DNA of 64,000 nucleotides, from NCBI RefSeq assembly GCF_027924905.1, contig NZ_AP027055.1, positions 1,860,001-1,924,000 on the forward strand, in the 5' to 3' direction. This DNA comes from Limnohabitans sp. INBF002 (GTDB lineage: Bacteria > Pseudomonadota > Gammaproteobacteria > Burkholderiales > Burkholderiaceae_C). The notes beneath the pieces are model-generated. The model worked only from the letters and a program-made list of their open reading frames with translations. It was not told where the DNA came from and searched no databases. The position numbers were made by a program, and so were the translations under genes. Position 1 is the stretch's first letter, and the number at the start of each line of letters is the position of its first letter. Of the stretch, positions 17,442-25,221 are shown piece after piece.

Positions 17442-18755
17442 ATGAAACTTGCAGATAACAAAGCAACCCTGTCGTTCAGCAACGGCAGCCCCAGCATCGA
17501 CATGCCCGTCTACAGCGGCAGCGTCGGTCCTGACGTCATCGACATCCGTAAGTTGTACGGCCAAACTGGCATGTTCACCTATGACCCAGGCTTTTTGTCG
17601 ACCGCGTCTTGCCAATCGGGCATCACCTACATCGACGGCGACAAAGGTGAGTTGCTGTACCGCGGCTACCCCATCGAACAACTCGCCACCAACTGCGACT
17701 ACCTCGAAACTTGTTACTTGCTGTTGAAGGGCGAGCTGCCCAACGCCGCACAAAAAGCCGAGTTTGAAAGCACCGTGACCAACCACACCATGGTCAACGA
17801 GCAAATGCAATTCTTCTTGCGTGGCTTCCGCCGTGATGCACACCCGATGGCTGTGTTGACTGGCTTGGTGGGCGCTTTGTCTGCGTTCTATCACGACAGC
17901 ACCGACATCAACAATCCAGAGCACCGCGAAATCGCTGCCATCCGTTTGATCGCCAAGATGCCAACCCTGGTGGCCATGGCTTACAAATACGGCGTGGGCC
18001 AGCCTTACATGTACCCACAGAACAACCTGAGCTACTCAGGCAACTTCTTGCGCATGATGTTTGGTACACCTTGCGAAGAGTACGTGGTCAACCCCGTGCT
18101 CGAGCGCGCCATGGACCGCATCTTCACGTTGCACGCAGACCACGAGCAAAACGCTTCCACATCGACCGTGCGTTTGTGCGGCTCGTCAGGCACCAACCCC
18201 TTCGCAGCCATCGCTGCGGGTGTGGCTTGCTTGTGGGGCCCCGCACACGGCGGCGCCAACGAAGCTTGCTTGAACATGTTGGAAGAAATCCAAGCCATGG
18301 GCGGCGTCTCTAAAGTGGGCGAGTTCATGGAGAAGGTCAAAGACAAGAACTCTGGCGTCAAGCTCATGGGCTTCGGTCACCGCGTTTACAAAAACTACGA
18401 CCCACGCGCCAAATTGATGCAAGAAACTTGCGACGAAGTGTTGAAAGAACTCGGTCTCGAGAACGATCCTTTGTTCAAGTTGGCCAAGGCTTTGGAAAAA
18501 ATCGCTTTGGAAGACGAATACTTCGTCAGCCGCAAGCTGTACCCCAACGTCGACTTCTACTCTGGCATCGTGCAACGCGCCATCGGCATTCCCGTGAACT
18601 TGTTCACCGGCATCTTCGCCTTGGCACGTACCGTGGGCTGGATCGCTCAGTTGAACGAAATGATCAGCGACCCCGAGTACAAAATCGGCCGTCCACGTCA
18701 ATTGTTCACGGGCGATGCACACCGCAACGTGGAGCCATTGGCCAAGCGCAAGTAA
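17442..18755 (+). CDS. gltA: citrate synthase (type I)
   Basis: This 437-residue enzyme condenses oxaloacetate with acetyl-CoA. Catalytic segments are [20 protein letters not shown] (first His), [15 protein letters not shown] (second His) and [14 protein letters not shown], with the aspartate in [15 protein letters not shown]. The length fits the hexameric Gram-negative type. It ends the rightward TCA run 37 bases after sdhE and is followed by a strong terminator. Confidence 0.97.
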   Translation: MKLADNKATLSFSNGSPSIDMPVYSGSVGPDVIDIRKLYGQTGMFTYDPGFLSTASCQSGITYIDGDKGELLYRGYPIEQLATNCDYLETCYLLLKGELPNAAQKAEFESTVTNHTMVNEQMQFFLRGFRRDAHPMAVLTGLVGALSAFYHDSTDINNPEHREIAAIRLIAKMPTLVAMAYKYGVGQPYMYPQNNLSYSGNFLRMMFGTPCEEYVVNPVLERAMDRIFTLHADHEQNASTSTVRLCGSSGTNPFAAIAAGVACLWGPAHGGANEACLNMLEEIQAMGGVSKVGEFMEKVKDKNSGVKLMGFGHRVYKNYDPRAKLMQETCDEVLKELGLENDPLFKLAKALEKIALEDEYFVSRKLYPNVDFYSGIVQRAIGIPVNLFTGIFALARTVGWIAQLNEMISDPEYKIGRPRQLFTGDAHRNVEPLAKRK

Positions 18756-18791
18756 TTGCACACAGCCTAGTGCGACTCGTTCGCGACAGCA

Positions 18792-18818
18792 AAAAGCCCT
18801 GCACTGCAGGGCTTTTTT
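18792..18818 (+). terminator. terminator after gltA
   Basis: Stem AAAAGCCCTGC/GCAGGGCTTTT with a 3-base loop and a T6 run, 36 bases past the gltA stop. Confidence 0.92.
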
Positions 18819-18864
18819 GTTTTAGAAGCTTTCACACAGCGGCGCAGTGGTAGGCTCTGCCGCT

Positions 18865-19248
18865 ATGAGTTCTGTTCCGTTTTTAAACACGCCCGAGGCC
18901 CTGCGCCAGCTGGCCAGCCAACCCCACACCTCCTGCCAATGCAGCCTGCAACACTGCGCAGGCTGGGAAAGCGTCAACGACACCGCTTGGCCTGCCCAGC
19001 AAATGACGCGCGTGGCCACCTTGCGCGACCCCGATGCGTATGAACCCACATTTGAAGAACAGCACCCAAACGGCACCCGCTACGAATCAGCCGATGCGCC
19101 TGTGGCTTTGAAATTTTTTCCGTACAACCGCTGCGATGTGCACGCCTGCAGTAAGTGCCAACAACACGTACTGCGCTACACCGAGTTTGGTGGCTACTAC
19201 GTGGACCACCGCGCACGGCGGTTAAACACTGAATTGATTACCGACTAA
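18865..19248 (+). CDS. conserved hypothetical, Cys-rich
   Basis: This 127-residue soluble protein has cysteines grouped as SCQCSLQHC near residue 25 and CDVHACSKCQQHVLRYTEFG near residue 90, a pattern suited to binding a metal ion. I do not recognise a named family. A GTG 18 bases upstream is an alternative start; neither has a clear SD. Its 3' end overlaps the convergent DUF5710-type gene by 11 bases. Confidence 0.7.
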   Translation: MSSVPFLNTPEALRQLASQPHTSCQCSLQHCAGWESVNDTAWPAQQMTRVATLRDPDAYEPTFEEQHPNGTRYESADAPVALKFFPYNRCDVHACSKCQQHVLRYTEFGGYYVDHRARRLNTELITD

Positions 19249-19537
19249 GCGAGTGTTCGCAGTCATCCCAAGGCAGCACGCTGCAGCCGCAATGCGGCAC
19301 TTCTACAGCAGGTTTTGAGGTGGCTGGTGACTTGACCTTAGCCATGGGCGTTTGAACGCTTGCAGGCGCTGTAGCCACCGTATCTTGGGCAGCATCTAGG
19401 TTGGGAATCCAGCGCAAGAACGGCGTCAGATCTTCCACATCCACGATGTACCAAACTTTCTTGGCTGAATCCCAACGCGCGCCTAGCGCTTTGGCGGCGT
19501 CTTTCTCGGCAAATGGGGTGACCAGGTTAATTCGCAT
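19238..19537 (-). CDS. DUF5710-domain protein
   Basis: This 99-residue protein starts MRINLVTPFAEKDAAKALGA and continues RWDSAKKVWYIVDVEDLTPF, the short DUF5710 module found in DNA-handling and accessory proteins. The second half is low complexity and ends with cysteines in PHCGCSVLPWDDC. The function is unknown. The start is the ATG matching the module's usual first residue rather than an in-frame start 17 codons upstream. It follows rdgC by 16 bases in the same direction and overlaps the opposite gene at its 3' end. Confidence 0.72.
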   Translation of the reverse strand: MRINLVTPFAEKDAAKALGARWDSAKKVWYIVDVEDLTPFLRWIPNLDAAQDTVATAPASVQTPMAKVKSPATSKPAVEVPHCGCSVLPWDDCEHSLSR

Positions 19538-19553
19538 CACGCGCCTCTGGCCT

Positions 19554-20450
19554 TTAGCCCAACGCCATCTCGCCGCCCAAGGCTTCAAACAAGTCGGGCA
19601 AGAGCTTGCTCAGCTCACCGGTGGCAATGGCCACATCGGCATCAAAGCCTTCGTCTTTTTCGGTGGACGTGGCTTCAAATACCACGTCTAAGAAGGTGAT
19701 CTTTTTCAGCTGCATGGCTTCGGTCAGCGAGAACGACACGCGCCCTTCCCAGGTCAGCGCCAAACGCGTGGGCAGCTTGCCGCCTTCCACATGGTGCTTC
19801 ACCTCATCGGTATCTAGCGGGTGGCGCACGTAACGCACCACCGACTTGGACTCATCTGCAGCCTTCAGTTCGCACTCGCGGTCTACGCTGAATGCCGCGG
19901 GTGACTCTTGCGTGATCAACCACGAAGCCATGGCCGACTGTGGCGACATTTCGGTGTTGATCAAGGTCAAGCTCAAGCCTGCAAACGATTTGACCAGCAT
20001 GGTCACCACCTCGTCCGCTTTGGCTTGACTGCCTGCGTCCATCACCATCAGATTTGTAACGGGGTCAATCCACACCAGCACCGATGACTCTTTGCTGAAG
20101 GCCATGGGCATCAAAGACATCTTCACGTCCTCTTTGATTTCCTTCATTTCCTTCTTGCCAGGCTTGCGGCCTTCGGTGGCTTCAATCACCGCGCTGCGCT
20201 CTTTGGCCTTGCGGGTGACCACCGAGCCGGGCACGCCTTTGGTCTCGATCTTGAGTTTCAAAATGCGCTGGCCACTCACCGCCTCAACCAACGGGCCGTG
20301 CGCCTCGCCGCGTGGCTCAACCCAGCCAATGGCTTTTTCTTGGCTCGCACCACAAGGCACAAAACGCTCGGCGTCTAACGCCTGTTCGATTTGCTCAAGG
20401 CTAGGGCTCCAGCCCTCACCGATTCGATACACCATCACGTTTTTGAACAC
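19554..20450 (-). CDS. rdgC: recombination-associated protein RdgC
   Basis: This 298-residue protein begins MFKNVMVYRIGEGWSPSLEQ and includes RFVPCGASQEKAIGWVEPRG and the conserved GRKPGKKEMKEIKEDV segment. RdgC forms a ring dimer that binds DNA without sequence preference and limits RecA filament formation. Length matches E. coli RdgC. No signal peptide or membrane segment is present. It lies downstream of the tRNA-Ser terminator and likely has its own promoter. Confidence 0.95.
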   Translation of the reverse strand: MFKNVMVYRIGEGWSPSLEQIEQALDAERFVPCGASQEKAIGWVEPRGEAHGPLVEAVSGQRILKLKIETKGVPGSVVTRKAKERSAVIEATEGRKPGKKEMKEIKEDVKMSLMPMAFSKESSVLVWIDPVTNLMVMDAGSQAKADEVVTMLVKSFAGLSLTLINTEMSPQSAMASWLITQESPAAFSVDRECELKAADESKSVVRYVRHPLDTDEVKHHVEGGKLPTRLALTWEGRVSFSLTEAMQLKKITFLDVVFEATSTEKDEGFDADVAIATGELSKLLPDLFEALGGEMALG

Positions 20451-20486
20451 GGGCTGCCTTTATGTTTTCTACGACTGCAGAAATAA

Positions 20487-20514
20487 AAAAACCAACTGCA
20501 ATGAGTTGGTTTTT
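20487..20514 (-). terminator. terminator of tRNA-Ser
   Basis: Stem AAAAACCAACT/AGTTGGTTTTT with a 6-base loop. Read leftward it ends in a U-rich tract just after the tRNA 3' end and before rdgC. Confidence 0.85.
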
Positions 20515-20519
20515 AAAAC

Positions 20520-20609
20520 TGGCGGAAGCTGTGAGATTCGAACTCACGGAGGGCTCACACCCTCGCCGGTTTTCAAGACCGGTGCATTCAACCGCTCTGC
20601 CAAGCTTCC
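20520..20609 (-). tRNA. tRNA-Ser (anticodon TGA)
   Basis: A 90-base gene with acceptor GGAAGCT/AGCTTCC, a long variable arm typical of Ser, anticodon TGA within CTTGAAA, GTTCGAAT in the T-loop, discriminator G and encoded CCA. It reads UCA and related codons. Confidence 0.97.
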
Positions 20610-20660
20610 TAGTTGAAATTCAGGCGAGATTGTAATGGCACTTTGACCTGTTTTTGAGGT

Positions 20661-21875
20661 TCAGGCCTCAGACAAAAACAAAGATTGCAAATCGCTCAAG
20701 AAATCAAAGCCGCGCTCGGTGGGCACCACGCGCTGAAAGTCGCGCGTGATGAGTCCTTTGGCTTCGGCCTCGGTCAGTGCAGCTTGAATGGCAGTCACGG
20801 GCAGGCCCGTGCGGTCGGTGAAGTCAGCCAACGAAAAACCGTGGCGCAGGCGCAGCGCATTGAGCATGAACTCAAACGGCAGTTCGGCGCGTGCCACCTC
20901 GGTGCTTTGGGCCACGGCACGGTCAGCGCGGCTGGTGTCTAGCGCGTGGTCCATGAACAGGCGCGGGTCACGGTTGCGCACTTGGCGCAGCACGCGATGT
21001 GCAAAGCTGAGTTTGCTGTGGGCGCCAGCGCCAATGCCCAAATAGTCGCCAAACTGCCAATAGTTGGTGTTGTGCCAGCAGCGGTGGTTGTCTTTGGCGT
21101 AGGCCGACACTTCGTAGCGGTGCAGGCCCACGGCGGCGGTGCGCTCGGTGATGCGGTCGAGCATGGCGTAGGCGTCGTCGTCTTCCGGCACTTGGGGCGG
21201 GAATTTGGCAAACACGGTGTTGGGCTCAATGGTGAGGTGGTAGACCGACAAATGCGGGGGCTGCAAAGACAAAGCCATGTCAAGGTCTTCGTCCAACTGC
21301 GCCAACGTTTGGCCGGGCAAGGCGTACATCAGGTCGAGGTTGAAGGTGTCAAAGGCTTCGCGTGCTTCTTCTACCGCAGCAATGGCTTGGGCGCGGTTGT
21401 GCACGCGCCCCAAGGCTTGCAAGTGTTGGTCGTTGAAGCTTTGCACGCCCACCGACAAGCGGGTGACGCCTGCGGCGCGGAAGGCACGAAAGCGGTCTTT
21501 TTCAAACGTGCCGGGGTTGGCCTCTAACGTAATTTCGCAATCGGCCTCTAAACGCAAACGCGCGCGCATGTCGCTGATGAGCCGCTCAATCGCAGCCGGC
21601 GAAAACAAGCTGGGCGTGCCCCCACCAATGAAGATACTGTGCACACTGCGGCCCCAGATGAGAGGCAAGCTGTGCTCTAGGTCAGCACACAGGGCATCGA
21701 GGTAGCGCTGCTCAGGCAACTCGCCACCCACGCTGCTCGTGAGCTCGTGCGAGTTGAAGTCGCAATAGGGGCACTTCTTCAAGCACCACGGCAAATGCAC
21801 GTACAGCGAGAGCGGCGGCAAGCTGCTAAGCGACAGCGTGCCGGGGCGCATGAGGTGTTGGATGTCTTGGGTCAT
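20661..21875 (-). CDS. hemW: heme chaperone HemW (radical SAM)
   Basis: This 404-residue protein is a HemN-like radical SAM protein. The motif YVHLPWCLKKCPYCDFNSHE gives the CxxxCxxC ligands of the SAM cluster. FIGGGTPSLFS, EANPGTF and SVGVQSFNDQHLQALGR follow, and the C-terminal HemN domain ends at about residue 400. HemW binds heme and delivers it to respiratory proteins; the extra cysteine of true coproporphyrinogen dehydrogenase is absent. The start MTQDIQHLMRPG is just after rdgB. Operon rph-rdgB-hemW. Confidence 0.93.
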   Translation of the reverse strand: MTQDIQHLMRPGTLSLSSLPPLSLYVHLPWCLKKCPYCDFNSHELTSSVGGELPEQRYLDALCADLEHSLPLIWGRSVHSIFIGGGTPSLFSPAAIERLISDMRARLRLEADCEITLEANPGTFEKDRFRAFRAAGVTRLSVGVQSFNDQHLQALGRVHNRAQAIAAVEEAREAFDTFNLDLMYALPGQTLAQLDEDLDMALSLQPPHLSVYHLTIEPNTVFAKFPPQVPEDDDAYAMLDRITERTAAVGLHRYEVSAYAKDNHRCWHNTNYWQFGDYLGIGAGAHSKLSFAHRVLRQVRNRDPRLFMDHALDTSRADRAVAQSTEVARAELPFEFMLNALRLRHGFSLADFTDRTGLPVTAIQAALTEAEAKGLITRDFQRVVPTERGFDFLSDLQSLFLSEA

Positions 21876-21885
21876 CAAAGAAGCT

Positions 21886-22503
21886 TTAAGCGAACCAACG
21901 TTCGCGCATGAGCGCCAGCATTTGTTGCGCGGCTTGGCCACGGTGGCTGTTGGCGTTTTTAACCTCGATGGGCAGTTCGGCAAAGGTCTTGCCAAAACGC
22001 GGGATGAACATGATGGGGTCAAAGCCAAAGCCGTTGGCCCCCACTGGCACACGGGTGATTTCACCCACGGCACGGCCCACAGCAATAAGCGGTTCGGGGT
22101 CGTCAGGGTGGCGCACGGCCACAAGGGTGCTCACCAAAGCTGCGCGGCGGTTGTCTACGTTGGCCATTTGCTCCAGCAAAGCGCGCACGTTGTTGTCGTC
22201 GCTTTTCTCGTAGCCAAACTGGGTGGCGTAGAAAGCGGTTTGCACACCGGGCAGGCCACCAAAGGCGTCGACGCACAGGCCTGCATCGTCGGCCACGGCG
22301 GGTAAGCCGCTCTCACGCGCTGCGTGGCGGGCTTTGGCCAAGGCGTTTTCGACGAAGGTGTGAAACGGCTCTTCGGCTTCGCCAATGTGCAAATCACCTT
22401 GGCGCACCAGCTCGACGCCCAAAGGCGCAAACATGGCTTGCAACTCGGCAAGCTTGCCTTGGTTGTTGGAGGCCAGAACGATTTTTTTCAACGCCGATGT
22501 CAT
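21886..22503 (-). CDS. rdgB: dITP/XTP pyrophosphatase RdgB
   Basis: This 205-residue HAM1-family enzyme removes ITP, dITP and XTP from the nucleotide pool. Motifs are KKIVLASNNQGKLAELQAMF, VADDAGLCVDAFGGLPG and GANGFGFDPIMF. The start MTSALKKIV gives the normal family N-terminus. It sits between rph and hemW with gaps of 22 and 10 bases, a common beta-proteobacterial order. Confidence 0.95.
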   Translation of the reverse strand: MTSALKKIVLASNNQGKLAELQAMFAPLGVELVRQGDLHIGEAEEPFHTFVENALAKARHAARESGLPAVADDAGLCVDAFGGLPGVQTAFYATQFGYEKSDDNNVRALLEQMANVDNRRAALVSTLVAVRHPDDPEPLIAVGRAVGEITRVPVGANGFGFDPIMFIPRFGKTFAELPIEVKNANSHRGQAAQQMLALMRERWFA

Positions 22504-22525
22504 AGATTGCAGCCGAGGTGATGAA

Positions 22526-23260
22526 TCAAGATTGCAAGGCTTCTTGCTGCATGGCAATGAGTTCACGCACGCCTTTTTCGGCCAAGGCCATCAAGGCATT
22601 CATTTGGTCGCGGGTGAATGGCAAACCTTCGGCTGTGCCCTGCACTTCCACGTAGTGGCCAGCGCTGGTCATGACCACGTTCATGTCGGTGTCGCAGGTG
22701 GAGTCTTCGGTGTATTCCAAATCGAGCAAAGGCAAGTCGCCCAACATGCCCACCGAAATCGCAGCCACGCCTTGAATGATGGGGCTCTCGGTGAGCTTGC
22801 CAGCGGCGATGAGCTTGTTCACCGCGTCTTGCGCCGCCACAAACGCGCCCGTAATGCTAGCGGTGCGTGTGCCGCCATCGGCTTGCAACACGTCGCAGTC
22901 CAAATGGATGGTGCGTTCGCCCAGTTTCTTCAGGTCAAACACAGCGCGCATCGAGCGGCCAATGAGGCGCTGAATTTCTTGCGTGCGGCCCGACTGTTTA
23001 CCGCGTGCGGCTTCGCGGTCGCTGCGGGTGTGGGTGGCGCGGGGCAGCATGCCGTATTCGGCGGTGACCCAGCCTTCGCCCGAGCCTTTTTTGTGGCCAG
23101 GCACTTTTTCTTCCACCGAGGCGGTGCACAACACTTTGGTGTGACCAAACTCAATCAGCACCGAACCTTCGGCATGCATGGTGAAGTGACGGGTGATGCG
23201 CACGGGGCGCAGTTGGTCGGCAGCACGGGTGTGGCGAGAGGCGGGCAAGGTGGTCGTCAT
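22526..23260 (-). CDS. rph: ribonuclease PH
   Basis: This 244-residue phosphorolytic 3' exoribonuclease trims tRNA precursors. It shows [60 protein letters not shown] and the phosphate-site region [20 protein letters not shown]. The reading frame is full length, unlike the frameshifted rph of E. coli K-12. It heads the leftward operon, divergent from yicC across 137 bases. Confidence 0.96.
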   Translation of the reverse strand: MTTTLPASRHTRAADQLRPVRITRHFTMHAEGSVLIEFGHTKVLCTASVEEKVPGHKKGSGEGWVTAEYGMLPRATHTRSDREAARGKQSGRTQEIQRLIGRSMRAVFDLKKLGERTIHLDCDVLQADGGTRTASITGAFVAAQDAVNKLIAAGKLTESPIIQGVAAISVGMLGDLPLLDLEYTEDSTCDTDMNVVMTSAGHYVEVQGTAEGLPFTRDQMNALMALAEKGVRELIAMQQEALQS

Positions 23261-23397
23261 TTTTAGGGCTTTGAATCAAGCGTGTGAAGGGTTCGGTAAA
23301 ACGTCAATTGTCGGGCAATCCGCATTACCCATGCGCACGTCCAAAAGTGCAGCTGCGAGCCTGAGATAATCTCGTCTTTGATACGAAACGCCACACC

Positions 23398-24309
23398 ATG
23401 CCTATTTACAGCATGACCGGTTATGCCAGTGCGCAAACCGAGCTGACTTCAGACACCGCCAACAGCCCAGCCCTGCGCTTGGGGCTAGAGATTCGCTCGG
23501 TCAACAGCCGCTTTCTGGACCTGACGTTCAAGATGCCCGAAGAGCTGCGCCAGCACGAAGCGGCTATGCGAGAGCTGGTGACCAAGCACCTCAAACGCGG
23601 CAAAGTTGAGGTGCGCGCCAACATTGAAAGCACGGCCGACACCAGCTTTTCTGAGCCCACCCCTGCCCTGCTGCAACGCCTGCTGGGCCTACAAGAGCTA
23701 GTACACGCTCACTTGCCAAAGGCCAACGGACTGTCGGTGGCCGATGTGCTGCGCTTGGCCACGGCCCAATCTGCCGCGCCCGCCGACATTGGCCCTGCGG
23801 TGCTGAAACTGGCCCAAACCACTTTGACCCAACTGAGCGACGCCCGCGAACGCGAAGGCGCACGCTTGGCCCAAACCCTGCGCGAACGCATTGGCCAATT
23901 GCGCGTGCTGGCCACACAGGCCGCACCGCTGGTGCCGCAGCTGGTGGAGCAACAACGCCTGCGCTTTTTAGAGCGCTGGCGCGAAGCCATGGCCTTGACC
24001 GAAGGCACGGCCCTGCCCGAAGCCGCGCAAGACCGTGCACTGACCGAAGCCACATCTTTTGCCATTCGCATTGACGTGGCCGAAGAGCTGACCCGCTTGG
24101 TCTCGCACTTTGACGAGATGGACGACTTGCTGGCCAAAGGCGGCAAGGCCGAAGGCGTGGGCAAGCGTTTGGACTTCCTCATCCAAGAGCTGCACCGCGA
24201 GGCCAACACCTTGGGATCGAAGTCGGCCACCATGGAAATGACTCGTATTTCGGTGGACATGAAAGTGCTCATCGAACAACTCCGCGAACAAGTACAGAAC
24301 ATCGAATAA
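23398..24309 (+). CDS. yicC: YicC-family endoribonuclease
   Basis: This 303-residue protein begins [16 protein letters not shown], the family's invariant SMTGYA start, followed by [20 protein letters not shown] and a C-terminal DUF1732 segment ([20 protein letters not shown]). YicC acts as an RNA-cleaving enzyme that targets a small RNA in E. coli. It overlaps the gmk start by 1 base (TAATGG) and begins the run yicC-gmk-rpoZ. Confidence 0.93.
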   Translation: MPIYSMTGYASAQTELTSDTANSPALRLGLEIRSVNSRFLDLTFKMPEELRQHEAAMRELVTKHLKRGKVEVRANIESTADTSFSEPTPALLQRLLGLQELVHAHLPKANGLSVADVLRLATAQSAAPADIGPAVLKLAQTTLTQLSDAREREGARLAQTLRERIGQLRVLATQAAPLVPQLVEQQRLRFLERWREAMALTEGTALPEAAQDRALTEATSFAIRIDVAEELTRLVSHFDEMDDLLAKGGKAEGVGKRLDFLIQELHREANTLGSKSATMEMTRISVDMKVLIEQLREQVQNIE

Positions 24310-24932
24310 TGGACAACTTCCCCGGCAACCTCTTTGTGGTCGCGGCCCCCAGCGGGGCTGGCAAATCGAGCCTCGTCAAAGCCTTGATGGAGCTCGACGC
24401 CAAAGTGCGCCCCTCCGTATCGCACACCACGCGCCAACCCCGTGGCCAAGAAAAGCATGGCCGCGAATACTTCTTTGTCTCGCTGCCTGAATTCGACCAA
24501 ATGGTTGAATCGAACGCGTTTTTGGAATGGGCCAATGTCCACGGCCAACGCTACGGCACATCGCGCAAAGCCATCGAAGACCGCATTGCCCAAGGCGCAG
24601 ACGTGATTTTGGAAATCGACTTCCAAGGCGCCATCCAGGTGAAAAAGCTGTTTGCCAACGCGGTGCTGATCTTCATCTTGCCGCCGAGCTGGGAAGAACT
24701 GAAGTCTCGCCTTCACAACCGTGGCGAAGACGCCCCCGACATCATTGACCTGCGCCTGCAAAACGCCGCTGACGAGATGGCGCAGGCCAAAGAATTTGAC
24801 TACGTTATAATCAATGAATTGTTTGAGACTGCCTTGTTCGACCTGAAAGCGATCGTGCATGCACAGCGCCTCAAATACCTGGCACAGCGCCGGGCTCGGG
24901 CTGATATCTTTCAAGCCCTGAACATCACCTGA
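24309..24932 (+). CDS. gmk: guanylate kinase
   Basis: This 207-residue enzyme converts GMP to GDP. The P-loop [14 protein letters not shown] lies at residues 13-26, and the GMP-binding region [20 protein letters not shown] and lid segment follow. Length is normal. It lies between yicC and rpoZ, a widespread order that links nucleotide supply, RNA polymerase and the stringent response gene downstream. Confidence 0.97.
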   Translation: MDNFPGNLFVVAAPSGAGKSSLVKALMELDAKVRPSVSHTTRQPRGQEKHGREYFFVSLPEFDQMVESNAFLEWANVHGQRYGTSRKAIEDRIAQGADVILEIDFQGAIQVKKLFANAVLIFILPPSWEELKSRLHNRGEDAPDIIDLRLQNAADEMAQAKEFDYVIINELFETALFDLKAIVHAQRLKYLAQRRARADIFQALNIT

Positions 24933-24948
24933 ATTCTGGAGTACCCAC

Positions 24949-25152
24949 ATGGCCCGCATCACTGTTGAAGATTGCCTCGAGCAAATCCCTAACCGCTTTC
25001 AATTGGTGCTGTGCGCCACTTACCGCGCTCGCATGCTCAGCCAAGGTCACACACCCAAGGTTGAGAGCAAGAACAAGCCAGGCGTGACCGCTTTGCGCGA
25101 AATCGCGGCAGGCCAAATCGGCATCGAAATGCTGAAAAAAGTACCCGGCTAA
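24949..25152 (+). CDS. rpoZ: RNA polymerase omega subunit
   Basis: This 67-residue protein begins [20 protein letters not shown] and includes [14 protein letters not shown], the omega helix that contacts the beta' subunit. In E. coli omega also forms part of a ppGpp site on RNA polymerase, which fits the spoT gene that follows. It starts 17 bases after gmk and is followed by a terminator. Confidence 0.97.
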   Translation: MARITVEDCLEQIPNRFQLVLCATYRARMLSQGHTPKVESKNKPGVTALREIAAGQIGIEMLKKVPG

Positions 25153-25172
25153 ATCGGGGTCTTCCCCATCTG

Positions 25173-25200
25173 AAAAGCACCGCAGTGTCGGTGCTTTTTT
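25173..25200 (+). terminator. terminator between rpoZ and spoT
   Basis: Stem AAAAGCACCG/CGGTGCTTTT with a 6-base loop and a T6 run, 21 bases before the spoT start. It may attenuate rather than fully block read-through, since little room is left for a separate promoter. Confidence 0.88.
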
Positions 25201-25221
25201 ATTGGGAGTAAAGTAAACAGT

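Noticed and set aside
23709-24962. 417-codon minus-strand frame opposite yicC and gmk
   Set aside because: Ser/Arg-rich second half and full overlap with two well supported genes.
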